The position numbers and the translations under genes were made by a program. Of a DNA stretch of 64,000 nt, positions 52,081 to 61,862 are shown one piece after another. The DNA is from Pyxidicoccus caerfyrddinensis (GTDB taxonomy: Bacteria > Myxococcota > Myxococcia > Myxococcales > Myxococcaceae). How positions within the stretch are numbered: the first letter of the stretch is position 1; every line of letters starts with the position of its first letter. Where the stretch lies: the NCBI RefSeq assembly GCF_010894405.1, contig NZ_JAAIYA010000017.1, positions 62,001 to 126,000 of the forward strand, given 5' to 3'. The notes under the pieces are model-generated. The model saw only the letters and a list, made by a program, of their open reading frames with translations. It made no database searches and was not told the DNA's origin.

Positions 52081-52292
52081 ACGGCCTGAACCGTAACGCC
52101 GCACTGCGTCTTCGGCCCGGGTATTCACCGACAATCGCCCTGCAGCCGACGATGGGCGCGGCCCGGTCCAGACGCGGCAAGCCTCCGCACGGTGGCCGTC
52201 TCCTCCGGGGCAGAGACTTCGCGGAACGAACATTCCTTCCACTGCTGCCGCCGGCCGGACCGGCCCGGGTCGGCTCATGCTGTTCAGGTCAC

Positions 52293-52595
52293 TCAGCCTC
52301 GCTGCCGGCCGACTCGGAGCAGGTGGCGCTTCAGCGCCCCAATCACGTTGCCGCCCCAGCCGCGAAGCGGGTCTCCTCCGAGAGTCCGGCTGGACGGCTC
52401 CCACCACAGCGTCAGGCGCTCCCCCTCCGAGCTGATGACCTCCAGGTCCCAGCTCACCGAATGGGTTCCCTCGAGGAGCTCACCGGTGGCGGGGTCCGTC
52501 AGGGGGCCCTCGTAGATGCCCGTGAGCCACACCTCCCAGCGGACGCCGGAGATGTCTCCCACCCACAGCGATTCCCTTTCCTCTGGCGCGTCCAT
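52293..52595 (-). CDS. Small hypothetical protein
   Basis: A 100-residue protein if started at ATG 52595 (MDAPEERESLWVGDI). The frame stays open to 52730, but there it opposes the next gene's start. It is predicted beta-rich (SGVRWEVWLTGIYEG, SVSWDLEVISSEGERLTLWW) with a basic C-terminus. It has no known motif or signal peptide. It is divergent from the secreted protein at 52729. Confidence 0.6.
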   Translation of the reverse strand: MDAPEERESLWVGDISGVRWEVWLTGIYEGPLTDPATGELLEGTHSVSWDLEVISSEGERLTLWWEPSSRTLGGDPLRGWGGNVIGALKRHLLRVGRQRG

Positions 52596-52728
52596 GCCGC
52601 GGCGGACGTCGCGTGGCACGGCGCTCCTGACACCGTGGCCCCACGGCCACACGGAAGCCCGGTCCACCCCTTGCACAACACCCGTCCCGTAAGCCACGGG
52701 ACGCATCCCGCGGCGGGGAGCACGAGGC

Positions 52729-53235
52729 ATGTGGACGACGAGGGTTTGGAAGGTGACGCTGCTGTGTGGCTGGCTGGCCGCGCCCGTGGCCCTGGCCGAG
52801 ACGGAGGAGGCCCCCTACTCGGAGGCCGCTCCCGACGAGATGGCCGCACCGGTGGGCGCCGTGGACGAGTCCCAGTTCTTCATGGAGGACCCCGAGGCCA
52901 CCGACGCCCCGCTGCTCCGCTACGCCGAGCCCCTCTCCTGCCCCGCCGTCCCCGGAGGCCGGGTCTGGGTGGCCGACACGGAGGAGTGCGGCGAGGAGGA
53001 GTGCATCCGCAAGACGACGGTGTGGATTGGCGAGTGGACTGTCGAGGACGCGGAGATGGAGGTCCGCTGCGAGACGGACCGCGTCGTCCTCTCCACCCAC
53101 GACTGGCAGCTCGTCCTCTCGCCCGACGCCACGGGGAAGCTGGACGTGGCGGACGCGGCGCCGGCAGGGCCGGACACCGCTCCCGCCGCCGGGCTGACCG
53201 CGGATGCGCCCGGCGCCCCGGGCTCGGAGACCTGA
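52729..53235 (+). CDS. Small secreted protein, unknown function
   Basis: A 168-residue protein with ATG 52729 behind GAGG. A signal peptide (VTLLCGWLAAPVALAE) is clear. An acidic, Ala/Pro-rich segment precedes a small core (about 60-125) with four cysteines (LSCPAVPGGRV, TEECGEEECIRK, VRCETDR), likely disulfide-bonded. The C-terminus is Ala/Pro/Asp-rich. The stop is 5 bases from the end of the convergent helicase gene, leaving no room for a terminator. Confidence 0.7.
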   Translation: MWTTRVWKVTLLCGWLAAPVALAETEEAPYSEAAPDEMAAPVGAVDESQFFMEDPEATDAPLLRYAEPLSCPAVPGGRVWVADTEECGEEECIRKTTVWIGEWTVEDAEMEVRCETDRVVLSTHDWQLVLSPDATGKLDVADAAPAGPDTAPAAGLTADAPGAPGSET

Positions 53236-53239
53236 GCGC

Positions 53240-55789
53240 CTACGTGCCGATGCGGCGCAGCATGAGGATGGGGCCGTCGTCGATGCGGCGATCCCTCAGG
53301 TCAATCTCACAGTCGAGCATCCAGTCCCCGTGTCCCTCGGGGTCCATGATGCGCTGCTGGGCCTCCCACAGCCGCGTGCCGGACTCCTTGATGAAGCTGT
53401 TGGCCGGCTTGCGGGCCTGGGGCGTGAGCACCACCATCTTGTGCTCCTCGAAGTACGGCGCAATGGCCTGCTCCAGCTTGGGCGCGGTCCACTCGCCCAG
53501 CGGGTTGTCCAGCATGGCCAACGCGTCCATGTAGCGCTTCTGCCCCAGCGCCCGGAGCAGCCGGTGCAGCTCCTCGCGCACGCGGGCGGCGAAGGCCTTC
53601 GGGTCGTCGGTGAGCTCCTTCGGCTTCAGCTCCACCACCGGCTTCGCGGCGATGGCGGCCTCCGGATTCTTCATCCGCTCCCACTCGTCCAGAAGGCTGG
53701 AGTCCACCTGCCGCAGCGTGGCGCGCAGGTGGTCGGCGAAGTCCTCCACCTCCTCGTTGCGGAAGCGCTCGGGCACCGTCTGCACCAGCGTCTTGTAGAC
53801 GTCATTCACGTAGCGCAGCAGCACGCCCTCGCTGCGCTGCAGGCCGTACTCGCGCACGTAGTCGTGGAAGGACATGAAGCGCTCGAACATGTCCCGCACC
53901 ACCGACTTGGGGCGGATGTTCTCCTCGCCCACCCACGGGTGCTTCGCCGCGAACTTGTTGAAGGTGCCGTAGATGAACTCGCGGTTGGGCTTGGGCCACT
54001 CCAGCTTGTCCAGCTCCTCCATCCGGTCGTCGTACTCCACGCCCTGCGCCTTCAGCTCGTTGACCTTCTCGCCCTTGAGCTGGTTGAGCTGCGCGTAGAG
54101 CACCACGTCCGGGTTCTCCAGAATCGACTCCACCAGCGACACCACGTCGAGCGCGTACGTGTCCGTGGTGGGGTCCAGCAGCTCCAGCGTCTCCAGCAGG
54201 TACAGCGACAGGGTGTGGTTGAGGCTGAAGTCGTGCTGTAGCTCGCCCGCCACCTTCACCCGGGCGCCGGAGCCGTTCTGCCCGCGCTCCACCTCGACGA
54301 TGCCCGCGGCGCGCAGCGTGCGGAAGTCCCGGGCGGATTCCTTCAGGTGCCGGCGCTTCAGGTAGTCCGAGTCATGGCAGCGCTGGATGAGCTTCACCAG
54401 CCGCCGGTAGCCGCCGCGCCCCTCCGTCTCGTGGTCGCTCTGCAGGAGGTTGAGAATCATCCCGTGCGACACGGAGAAGCGCGACTCCAGCGGCTCGGGC
54501 ATGCCGTTCTGGAGCCGCTCGAAGGTGGTGCGGTCGTACTGGACGAAGTTCTTCTGCGGGGGCTTGGCCTTGGGGGCCTTCTTCTTGCCGGCGGCTTCCT
54601 TCGCGGCCTGCTTGACGTTCTCGACGACGTACTCGGGGGCCTGGGCCACCACGCTGCCCTGGGTGTCGAAGCCCTTGCGGCCCGCGCGGCCGGCAATCTG
54701 CTTGAAGTCGCGCACGCTCAGCGTGGCCAGCTTCTCGCCGTTGAACTTGAAGAGCTGCGTGAAGAGCACGGTGCGGATGGGGATGTTGACGCCCACGCCC
54801 AGCGTGTCCGTGCCGCTGATGACCTTGAGGTGTCCACCCTGGGCCAGCTTCTCCACCAGCAGCCGGTACTTGGGCAGCAGGCCCGCGTGGTGCATGCCGA
54901 TGCCGTGGCGGAGGAAGCGCTGGAACTCCTTGCCGTAGGGCGTGTCGAAGGGGGCGTCCATCAGCGCCTGGCGGATGGCCTCCTTCTCCTCCTTGGTGGA
55001 GAAGTCCACGCTCATGAGGTTCTGCGCCTGCTCGGCGGCGGCGCGCTGGGTGAAGTTGACCAGGTAGATGGGGTACTTCCCACGCGCGATGAGGTCCTCG
55101 ATCGTCTCGTGGAGGGCGGACTCGCGGTAGTCGAAGTCCAGGGGCACCGGGCGCTGGTCGCTGCGCACGGTGGCCACCTCGCGGCCGGTGAGTTTCTGGA
55201 TGCTCTCCTCGATGACGTGGGTGGGGCCCAGCGTGGCGGACATGAGGAGGAAGGTGGTGTCCGGCAGGGCGATGAGGGGCAGCTGCCACGCCACGCCGCG
55301 CTCCTTGTCGGAGTAGTAGTGGAACTCGTCCATGACGACGTAGTCCACGCGGGCGCCCGCGTCGCGCAGGGCGAGGTTGGCGAGGATTTCGGCGGTGCAG
55401 CAGAGAATCTTCGCGTTGCGGTTGATGCTCGCGTCGCCGGTGAGCATGCCCACGTTCTCGGCGCCGAAGGCGTCGCAGAGGGCGAAGAACTTCTCGTTGA
55501 CCAGGGCCTTGATGGGACAGGTGTAGAAGGAGACCTTGCCCTCGGCCATGGCCTTGAAGTGGAGCGCCGTGGCGACCAGCGACTTGCCGGAGCCGGTGGG
55601 CGTCTTGAGGAACAGGTGCTTGCCCCCCAGCAGCTCGAGGATGGCCTCTTCCTGGGCCGGGTAGAGGCTCAGCCCGTTCGTCGCTACGTAGCCGACGAAG
55701 CGGTTGAGGATTTCGTCCGCGTCCAGGGGTGGCTCTCCCGGCTTGGGCAGCAGGGCGGCGAGCGGCGCTTGAGTCTCTGAGGTAGCCAT
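53240..55789 (-). CDS. Ski2-like DExH helicase (DUF3516 family)
   Basis: An 849-residue protein. ATG 55789 (MATSETQAPL) is chosen over GTG 55792. Residues about 45-215 are RecA domain 1: Walker A TPTGSGKS, Walker B DEFH (VVMDEFHYY) and SAT (LLMSATLG). Domain 2 at about 235-420 has HHAGLLPKYR, TDTLGVGVNIP and the RAGRKG motif. A large C-terminal region specific to the family follows. The catalytic motifs are intact, so ATP-dependent unwinding of RNA or DNA is expected. It is monocistronic by context. Family members occur in many myxobacteria and actinobacteria, with unclear physiological roles. Confidence 0.9.
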   Translation of the reverse strand: MATSETQAPLAALLPKPGEPPLDADEILNRFVGYVATNGLSLYPAQEEAILELLGGKHLFLKTPTGSGKSLVATALHFKAMAEGKVSFYTCPIKALVNEKFFALCDAFGAENVGMLTGDASINRNAKILCCTAEILANLALRDAGARVDYVVMDEFHYYSDKERGVAWQLPLIALPDTTFLLMSATLGPTHVIEESIQKLTGREVATVRSDQRPVPLDFDYRESALHETIEDLIARGKYPIYLVNFTQRAAAEQAQNLMSVDFSTKEEKEAIRQALMDAPFDTPYGKEFQRFLRHGIGMHHAGLLPKYRLLVEKLAQGGHLKVISGTDTLGVGVNIPIRTVLFTQLFKFNGEKLATLSVRDFKQIAGRAGRKGFDTQGSVVAQAPEYVVENVKQAAKEAAGKKKAPKAKPPQKNFVQYDRTTFERLQNGMPEPLESRFSVSHGMILNLLQSDHETEGRGGYRRLVKLIQRCHDSDYLKRRHLKESARDFRTLRAAGIVEVERGQNGSGARVKVAGELQHDFSLNHTLSLYLLETLELLDPTTDTYALDVVSLVESILENPDVVLYAQLNQLKGEKVNELKAQGVEYDDRMEELDKLEWPKPNREFIYGTFNKFAAKHPWVGEENIRPKSVVRDMFERFMSFHDYVREYGLQRSEGVLLRYVNDVYKTLVQTVPERFRNEEVEDFADHLRATLRQVDSSLLDEWERMKNPEAAIAAKPVVELKPKELTDDPKAFAARVREELHRLLRALGQKRYMDALAMLDNPLGEWTAPKLEQAIAPYFEEHKMVVLTPQARKPANSFIKESGTRLWEAQQRIMDPEGHGDWMLDCEIDLRDRRIDDGPILMLRRIGT

Positions 55790-56179
55790 CACCCGTAGGA
55801 CTCTAGGCGGCGGGCGAGTCCCTCACCGTGAAAAATCGCCTGCTGGCGCACGGTGCGTGAAGGAGAACGGTGTCCTGCCCGGCAGGGGGCCACTTGCGAC
55901 ACCGGGGCCGTCGCACCTGCGTCCAGTGGGCACTTCCCGGGAGAAGGCCCAGTCTTGGTTTCAGCCCCGGCGCGGAAGTCCATGTCGCCACGTGACGGGG
56001 CCGCTGAAGTGTCCCCTGGCCGGGATGGGTGCTCCCCTTTCCCTCACCCTTCCCGGCCTTTCTTCCACTGGCCCCCGCTCCCCCGGCGAGCAGCCGCGCG
56101 GCCGGCTCCTTCGTCACGCGTGCCGTGTGCTCCGACAGTGGGCGCAGGAGGCGCAGTCCACCCGGCGTGATGAGGCGGG
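55790..56179. other. Non-coding interval upstream of the helicase gene
   Basis: About 390 bases without a convincing gene on either strand. Short open frames here lack ribosome sites and recognisable products. The one distinct element is CCTGCC-C-GGCAGG (55874-55886), a perfect inverted repeat 85 bases upstream of the helicase start, which could be an operator. Confidence 0.45.
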
Positions 56180-56512
56180 TCAGGACTCGCCCGGAATGGC
56201 CCGTCGGGGGAGGAGTCGACGCCCCTCGAAAAGGGTCAGCACTTCCAATGTCCGGCTCCGGACGCGATAGACGATTCGATAGCTGCGGCGGACGACCTCA
56301 CGGATGTCTTCACGCCCCAGCTCGGGCACCACGCGTCCAGAGCGTGGCAGCTCCGCGAGGGCTTCGACGGCCTGAACCAGCTCGCCGACCCAGGACTCCG
56401 CGGCTTCGGGATTGTCCCGGGCGATGAAGTCACCGATATCGCGCAGGTCTCTCAGCGCCCGGCTCGTCCAGACGATTCTGAGCGCACGTGGCGCCGGGCC
56501 GCGGCGCTTCAC
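56180..56512 (-). CDS. ParE/RelE-superfamily toxin
   Basis: A 110-residue protein. The start is GTG 56512 (VKRRGPAPRALRIVWTSRAL), which overlaps the antitoxin TGA (GTGA). The fold pattern is typical: ALRDLRDIGDFIARDNPEAA (helical pair), PRSGRVVPELG, then REVVRRSYRIVYRVRSRTLEVLTLFEGRR, with the basic and aromatic residues of the ParE/RelE beta-sheet. ParE-type toxins inhibit gyrase, while RelE types cut mRNA; the sequence does not decide between them. Paired with the antitoxin directly upstream. Confidence 0.85.
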   Translation of the reverse strand: MKRRGPAPRALRIVWTSRALRDLRDIGDFIARDNPEAAESWVGELVQAVEALAELPRSGRVVPELGREDIREVVRRSYRIVYRVRSRTLEVLTLFEGRRLLPRRAIPGES

Positions 56513-56811
56513 TTCGAGCGAGACCTCGCCGGCTTCTGGTAGCGCTTCTTCATCTCCGCCACCACCTCCGAATGCCGGTGCACCCGCCCTGCCTTCGCAT
56601 CGTCGAGCCCTTCTTCGACGGACGCGATGAAACGAATCTTCTCTGTCAGCTCGTCGAAGGACTCGGGGGACAGCAGCACGCCAGCGGGCTTGCCATTCTG
56701 GGTGATGACCAGCGGCTGGCCGGACTCGCCCAGCTTCCTCAGCCATTCCGACGCCTGGGCCTTGAAGTCGCTGATGGGGACGATGTCTTCGGAAACTCGC
56801 AGGGACCGCAT
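56509..56811 (-). CDS. Phd/YefM-family antitoxin
   Basis: A 100-residue protein, ATG 56811. The N-terminal half is the Phd/YefM DNA-binding fold (VPISDFKAQASEWLRKLGES, QPLVITQNGKPAGVLLSPES), and the C-terminal half is a toxin-binding helix ending in basic residues (KKRYQKPARSRSK). The antitoxin-first order and 4-base overlap with the toxin gene are typical and give autoregulation by the complex. Confidence 0.9.
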   Translation of the reverse strand: MRSLRVSEDIVPISDFKAQASEWLRKLGESGQPLVITQNGKPAGVLLSPESFDELTEKIRFIASVEEGLDDAKAGRVHRHSEVVAEMKKRYQKPARSRSK

Positions 56812-56841
56812 CGGGCACCTCCAGCCGTGCCAACCAAATGT

Positions 56842-56858
56842 AGTCCGTTAAAAGTCCG
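56842..56858 (-). promoter_or_regulatory. Possible operator/promoter of the toxin-antitoxin operon
   Basis: A direct repeat AGTCCG-TTAAA-AGTCCG lies 31-47 bases upstream of the antitoxin start. It contains the only AT-rich patch in this 81-base gap (TTTTAA on the minus strand), followed by TACATT as a -10-like box. Assignment is tentative. Confidence 0.35.
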
Positions 56859-56892
56859 CCAGCCAGTCAGACTTCCGCCGCGTCCTCCAGCT

Positions 56893-59622
56893 TCAGAGCA
56901 CCTTCACCGCCTTCACCATGTCCGGCGCCAGCTCCTCATGCGGGAGGATGGTGAAGCCCAGCTTCCGGCTGATGGTCTGCATGGCCCGGTTCCCCGCGAG
57001 GATGTCCGCGACGATTCGCTGCATCCCCCAGTCGCGCCCCACCTCCACCAGCCGGCGCAGCAGCTCCGTGCCCAACCCCTGCTTCTGCGCCGCGTCGCTG
57101 ATGAGGATGGCGAACTCCGCGTCCTGCGTCCCCCGAAGCCGCGTCAGCCGCCCCACCCCGAGCAGCGAGCCGTCCCTCCGCTCCGCCACCAGCGCCAGCT
57201 CCCGCGCGTAGTCGTTGAAGCAGATGCGCGCCAGCCGCTCGTGCGCCACCCGCGTGTTGACGTGCAGCAGTCCCGCGTAGCGCAGGAACACCGTGTGCTC
57301 GGACAGCGTCCGGTGGAACTCCTCCATCCGCGGCTCGTCCTCCGGACGGATGGGCCGCAGCAGCACCTCCTCGCCGCTCGTCATCCGGTAGGGCACCACG
57401 TACTGCTGCGGGTACGGCTCAATCGCCAGCTTCGGCAGGTCCGCTTCCGCCATCGTCGGCGGGTGCAGCACTACGCGCGCGTCCAGCGCCAGCAATCGCT
57501 CCGGCGAGGCCAGCAGCGGGTTGATGTCGATTTCCTTCACGAAGCGCTGCTCCACCACCAGCCGGCTGAAGCGCACCATCAACCGCTCCAGCGCCGCCAG
57601 GTCCACCGGTGGCCGCCCGCGCACTCCACGCAGCGCCTGGTGGATGCGCGTCTGCTCCATCATCCGCCGCGCCAGCGTGGTGTTGAGCGGCGGCAACCCC
57701 AGCGCCCGGTCCTTGAACACCTCCACCAGGATGCCACCCGCGCCGAACAGCAGCACCGGGCCGAACTGCGCGTCCAGTCCGCTACCGAGGATGAGCTCGT
57801 ACCCGTCCAGCTTCACCATCGGCTGCACCGTCACGCCCTCGAACGCCTCCACCTGTCCCAACTCCGCCAGTCGCTCGCGGATGCCCCGGAACGCCGCGCG
57901 CACCGCGTCCGCGTCCGGCAGGTTCAGCCGCACGCCCCCCACGTCCGTCTTGTGCGTCACCGTGCGCGAGTGCAACTTCACCACCACCGGGTAGCCCAGA
58001 GACGCGGCCTCCGTCACCGCCGCGTCTTCCGAGAGCGCCAGGCGCGTCTCCACCGTGGGGATGTCATACGCGGCCAGCAACTGCTTCGACTCGTACTCCG
58101 TCAGCAACGTGCGGCCGGCCGCGCGGGCCTCGTCAAGCTGCCGGCGCGCCTCGTCGCGAGCGGCGGCGTGCTCCTCCGCCAGGGTCGGCGTCTCGTACAG
58201 GGCGGCGAGGTTGTACGTGTACCGCCACATGTAATTGAAGATGCGCGCCGCCGTGTCCGGATAGCCGAAGGTGGGGATGCCCGCGTCGTTGAGGATGCGC
58301 TCCCCTGCCGCCACCTCCGAGCCTCCCATCCAACTCGCCAGCACCGGCTTTCCGTGCAGCTTCGCGTAGGGCTTGAGCCGGTCCGCCGTCTGCGTGGGCT
58401 CGGTCATGTCCTGCGGCGTGAGGATGACCAGCAGGCCGTCGCTGTTCGGGTCCTTCCCCGTCACCTCCAGCGCCTTCGCATAGCGCTCCGGGTCCGCGTC
58501 CCCCAGGATGTCCACCGGGTTGCCATGGCTCCACTGCGGCGGCAGGAGCCCGTCGAGCGCCCTGCGCGTGTCCTCCGTCAGCGCGGCCACCTCGCCGCCC
58601 CCGGCCACCAGCGCGTCGGTGGCAAGCACACCAGGGCCGCCCGCGTTGGTGAGGATGGTGAGGCGGCGCCCAGCGGGACGGGGCTGCCGGGCCAGCGTCT
58701 CCGCCATGTAGAAGAGGTCTGCAATCGAGTCCACGCGCAGCACGCCGGTGCGGCGGAACGCGGCGCTGAGCACCTCGTCGCTGCCCGTCAGCGTGCCCGT
58801 ATGGGACGCGGCGGCCTGCGCGGCCTGCGCGGTGCGTCCGGCCTTGATGACGATGATGGGCTTGGTGAGCGCCACCTCGCGCGCGGCGGAGAGGAACGCG
58901 CGCGCGTCGCCGATGGACTCCATGTAGAGGAGGATGGAGCGAGTCCTCGGGTCATCAGCCAGGTAGTCGATGAGGTCTCCCCAGCCCACGTCCAGCATGG
59001 AGCCCACCGAGACGAAGGCGCTGAAGCCCACCGCCTCGCGCAGGCTCCAGTCGAGGATGGCGGTGAGCAGCGCGCCGCTCTGGCTGATGAAGGCCACGTT
59101 GCCCGGCCGGGCCATGGCTCCGGCGAACGTCGCGTTGAAGCCGCTCGTCGGCCGCATCACGCCCAGGCAGTTGGGGCCGATGATGCGGATGCGGGCCGCC
59201 TGTGCCACCTCGAGGATTTCGCGCTCCAGCCGCGCGCCCTCCGGCCCCGTCTCCTTGAAGCCCGCGGAGATGATGATGGCGCCACGGACACCCAGCTCCG
59301 CGCACTCGCGGATGATGCCCGGCACCACCGCGGCGGGCGTGACGATGACGGCCAGGTCCACCGGCTCCGGCAGCGAGCGAAGGGACGGCCAGGCCTTGAT
59401 GCCCAGCACGTTGGGCCGCTGCGGGTTGATGGGATAGACGGTGCCGCCGAACGGATTGCTGATGAGGTTCCAGAGGACGGTGCGCCCCACGCTCCCCGGG
59501 CGCTCGCTGGCCCCCACCACCGCCACGCTGCGCGGCGAGAAGATGACATCCAGCGGCAGCCGCGTGTGCTGCTGGTGGAGCACGTTGTGGGACGGGTCCG
59601 TCTTCGGAGGGCGCGGGTCCAT
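56893..59622 (-). CDS. ADP-forming acyl-CoA synthetase fused to GNAT (protein lysine acetyltransferase type)
   Basis: A 909-residue protein, ATG 59622 ([18 protein letters not shown]). Layout: CoA-binding domain ([21 protein letters not shown]) and succinyl-CoA-ligase-like domain with [10 protein letters not shown], then ligase alpha-type segments ([21 protein letters not shown]) and an ATP-grasp domain ([38 protein letters not shown]). A GNAT domain occupies the last 160 residues ([40 protein letters not shown]). This matches PatZ/Pka-type enzymes that acetylate lysines of metabolic enzymes such as acetyl-CoA synthetase. Family and domain order are secure. Targets are not. Confidence 0.92.
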   Translation of the reverse strand: MDPRPPKTDPSHNVLHQQHTRLPLDVIFSPRSVAVVGASERPGSVGRTVLWNLISNPFGGTVYPINPQRPNVLGIKAWPSLRSLPEPVDLAVIVTPAAVVPGIIRECAELGVRGAIIISAGFKETGPEGARLEREILEVAQAARIRIIGPNCLGVMRPTSGFNATFAGAMARPGNVAFISQSGALLTAILDWSLREAVGFSAFVSVGSMLDVGWGDLIDYLADDPRTRSILLYMESIGDARAFLSAAREVALTKPIIVIKAGRTAQAAQAAASHTGTLTGSDEVLSAAFRRTGVLRVDSIADLFYMAETLARQPRPAGRRLTILTNAGGPGVLATDALVAGGGEVAALTEDTRRALDGLLPPQWSHGNPVDILGDADPERYAKALEVTGKDPNSDGLLVILTPQDMTEPTQTADRLKPYAKLHGKPVLASWMGGSEVAAGERILNDAGIPTFGYPDTAARIFNYMWRYTYNLAALYETPTLAEEHAAARDEARRQLDEARAAGRTLLTEYESKQLLAAYDIPTVETRLALSEDAAVTEAASLGYPVVVKLHSRTVTHKTDVGGVRLNLPDADAVRAAFRGIRERLAELGQVEAFEGVTVQPMVKLDGYELILGSGLDAQFGPVLLFGAGGILVEVFKDRALGLPPLNTTLARRMMEQTRIHQALRGVRGRPPVDLAALERLMVRFSRLVVEQRFVKEIDINPLLASPERLLALDARVVLHPPTMAEADLPKLAIEPYPQQYVVPYRMTSGEEVLLRPIRPEDEPRMEEFHRTLSEHTVFLRYAGLLHVNTRVAHERLARICFNDYARELALVAERRDGSLLGVGRLTRLRGTQDAEFAILISDAAQKQGLGTELLRRLVEVGRDWGMQRIVADILAGNRAMQTISRKLGFTILPHEELAPDMVKAVKVL

Positions 59623-59879
59623 GGACACCGTCTTTGAAGCGGCGCCCGTGCGCGCGCAATGGCTTCGTCGTGCCGTCCGTGTGGCAGCTGTCAGTGGCCC
59701 CATCTGGATGCGCCGAGCGCTCGGGCAGCGGGACTCCGGGAAGAGGCGTGCTGCTACCGTCGGGTTCACCAGGGCCGTCAACCGGCTCTCGTGAATCGGA
59801 CCGTGCAATGCCAGGAGGGATGCCACCCTCACAAGGCCCACTGGAGTTGTCCACCGCCGTCTGTGGCTCGGGCTGAGCG

Positions 59880-60504
59880 GCACCAGGAGGAGTGCCGCCC
59901 CCGCGGGAGCCACCGGAGTCTTCCGCCTTCGCCAGCGCACGCCAGAGGGCCTCCGCCGATTCGAGGAGTTCCTCCCGGTACACCTCCTCGTTTCTCTCCG
60001 TCAGCGTGCGCACCCACTCCGCCAGCGTGCCCCACACCAGGGCTTCCCCCACCCTGGCGCAGCCGGGCACCAGCGCCCCGTCCTGCTCTCCCTTCAAGAG
60101 CACCTCGCGCACCAGGGCCCTCGCGGCACTGCCGGGCGCCGGCTGCCCTTCGACGTCCGGATGCCGGTGCAGGAAGGCGAAGGCGAAAGGGCCGGGCAGG
60201 CCCAGCGCCCAGTGCGTCAGCGCATTCCAGAAGGTGAAGAAGGCCTCGCGGAAGGTGACGCCGTCCGCCCCGTGCTTGCAGAAGAAGGCCCAGTCCACCT
60301 CCCGGCAGAAGGTGTCCTCGTGGAAGGTCCGCACCCCGTCCGGGCGAAGTGCTGCTTGCTTCCGTAGCGCCGGTACAGACTGCCCACCGACATCCCCACG
60401 GACCGGGCCAGTTCCTCGGCCTTCACGTGCTCGTAGCCATGCCGGCCCAGCACCTCCGCCGAGCTCTGCATCATCCCCGCGAGGTAATGCTCCGCGAACC
60501 CCAT
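59880..60504 (-). pseudogene. TetR-family regulator interrupted by a one-base frameshift
   Basis: ATG 60504 opens a TetR-type DNA-binding domain (YLAGMMQSSAEVLGRHGYE, VKAEELARSVGMSVGSLYRR, YGSKQHFA) that breaks off near 60341. The ligand domain continues one frame over as DGVRTFHEDTFCREVDWAFF and AFFTFWNALTHWALGLPGP, down to about [10 protein letters not shown]. Adding one base to the run at 60340-60345 would restore a continuous protein. The second frame then stays open through a repeated Gly/Pro tail and beyond the next gene's start, so the true C-terminus is unclear. This may be a real mutation or a sequencing error. The operator 40 bases upstream is intact. Confidence 0.75.
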
Positions 60505-60543
60505 CCCCTACCCCTCCTGCCCCCCTTCCGGGGCGGCCGTCTC

Positions 60544-60565
60544 GTGGAAGGAATATTACTTCCAC
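60544..60565. promoter_or_regulatory. 22-base palindromic operator, probable TetR site
   Basis: GTGGAAGGAATATTACTTCC plus AC: outer arms GTGGAAG and CTTCCAC (60544-60550, 60559-60565) are exact complements around AATATT. Only one symmetric pair fails to match. The AT-rich centre stands out in this GC-rich DNA. It lies 40 bases upstream of the tetR start, where autoregulation would be expected. Confidence 0.8.
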
Positions 60566-60983
60566 CATTCCCTTCTACCGGAGGGGGCTGACATGGCGGG
60601 TAGGCAGGGGACGCTCCTCCCTGGAGGTAGTCCCTCGTGGCCAGGCCCAGCCTCGCCGCTTCACCGATTCGGCTTGGACCACGGCTGGCGATGCACGGGA
60701 CCGCTGACTCCCGCTTCGCCACGCACAGGGCGGGCCGAACCGTGGGTTCCACTTGCTTTGCACGTGTTGCCGTCGTTGCCCCAACCCATGCAACTACGTC
60801 CTGGCGCGCGGCTCGCGCAGTGCCTGGCGGAACCGCCCCGCGGCTGAGACCACGAATGTGCCGCCAACAATCGAGCCGGTGGCATCAGAGGGAGAGTCGG
60901 CCGCTAGACGTGGGGTGGAGGGGTCAGTCCGCCGCCCCTGCGCAGGCGCGCCCCCGACATCGCAGAGCCATCCGCGACTTGAA
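60566..60983. other. Non-coding interval
   Basis: About 420 bases between the operator and the hydrolase gene with no gene I can support on either strand. Open frames on both strands have atypical composition and no recognisable product. I looked for transposase remnants, tRNA-like ends and long repeats and saw none. Confidence 0.4.
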
Positions 60984-61751
60984 TCAGTCCTCCAGGAAGG
61001 CGGAGATGATTCCGTTGATCTCCCGCTTCTGCGCGTCGGTCGCCCCGTCCCACATGTCGTCGTGGCGGGTGCCGGGCAGCGGGATGACCTTCATGCCCAG
61101 GGCGCGTTGCTCTGCCACGTCGGGCAATACCCCTTCATCCGCCACCTGGTCGCTGGAGCGGAGGGAGAGGACCCGTGGCGTCCGCGTGCGCGGGAGCGGC
61201 ATGCGCCGGTTGTCGAGCGAGATGACCTTCTCGACCAGCGCCGCGTGCTCGTGAGCGAACAGCATGGCGATGTCGCCGCCGTTGCTATGGCCCACCAGCA
61301 GCAGGTGCTCCATGTCCAGCTCCGGGCGCATTCGCCGCAGCGCGTGACGCACGAAGAGCAGGTCCTGCACACCCTGCTCCCAGTTCGGGCGGCGGGCTTC
61401 GCGAAGGTTGCCGCTCGTGGCCAGGGGCGGGTCGCCGGGCAGCTCGTACTGGACGCTGGCCACGAAGTAGCCATGCGCCACCAGGTTGCGGGCGATGAAG
61501 GAGTAGTCAGTGTGCTGGCCGCCGTGGCCATGACTGAGCAGCGCGAGCTTGGGGCTCGGACCCGGGACATCCCGGTAGTACAGGGCCAGGGGAACGGAGC
61601 GGCTCCGCGCCGGGTCGAACAGCACGACCTGCTCGGTTCGGAGGTCTGCGTCGGGCGTTGTCGCGACCTGGGTCGTGACGGCGCGGCCGGCCGGAGCACA
61701 ACCGGCAGCCAGCTCGAGCACACCCAGCGCAAGTGCAAGAGGGACTCGCAT
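60984..61751 (-). CDS. Alpha/beta-hydrolase lipoprotein
   Basis: A 255-residue protein, ATG 61751 (MRVPLALALGVLELAAGCAP), with a lipobox ending at Cys 18. The hydrolase core has the oxyanion segment ALLSHGHGGQH, nucleophile elbow LVGHSNGGDIA (Ser), acid in LSLRSSDQVAD and His in GTRHDDMWDG. It resembles chlorophyllase/dienelactone-type esterases anchored outside the cytoplasm. The substrate is unknown. The intact catalytic triad supports activity. Confidence 0.85.
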   Translation of the reverse strand: MRVPLALALGVLELAAGCAPAGRAVTTQVATTPDADLRTEQVVLFDPARSRSVPLALYYRDVPGPSPKLALLSHGHGGQHTDYSFIARNLVAHGYFVASVQYELPGDPPLATSGNLREARRPNWEQGVQDLLFVRHALRRMRPELDMEHLLLVGHSNGGDIAMLFAHEHAALVEKVISLDNRRMPLPRTRTPRVLSLRSSDQVADEGVLPDVAEQRALGMKVIPLPGTRHDDMWDGATDAQKREINGIISAFLED

Positions 61752-61862
61752 CGAGCGAGTGTCTCATGATTCCAACGGTCATCCCCATGCATCAGTCGAG
61801 TCCGCGCCCCCCCAGCGGATATACGCTCGCGAGACGAACGGCATGGCCTTCAGCAGCTTCGG

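Noticed and set aside
60566-60983. Transposase remnant or RNA gene in the gap before the hydrolase
   Set aside because: No terminal repeats, no DDE-like segment and no tRNA-like arms or TTCGA loop could be found.
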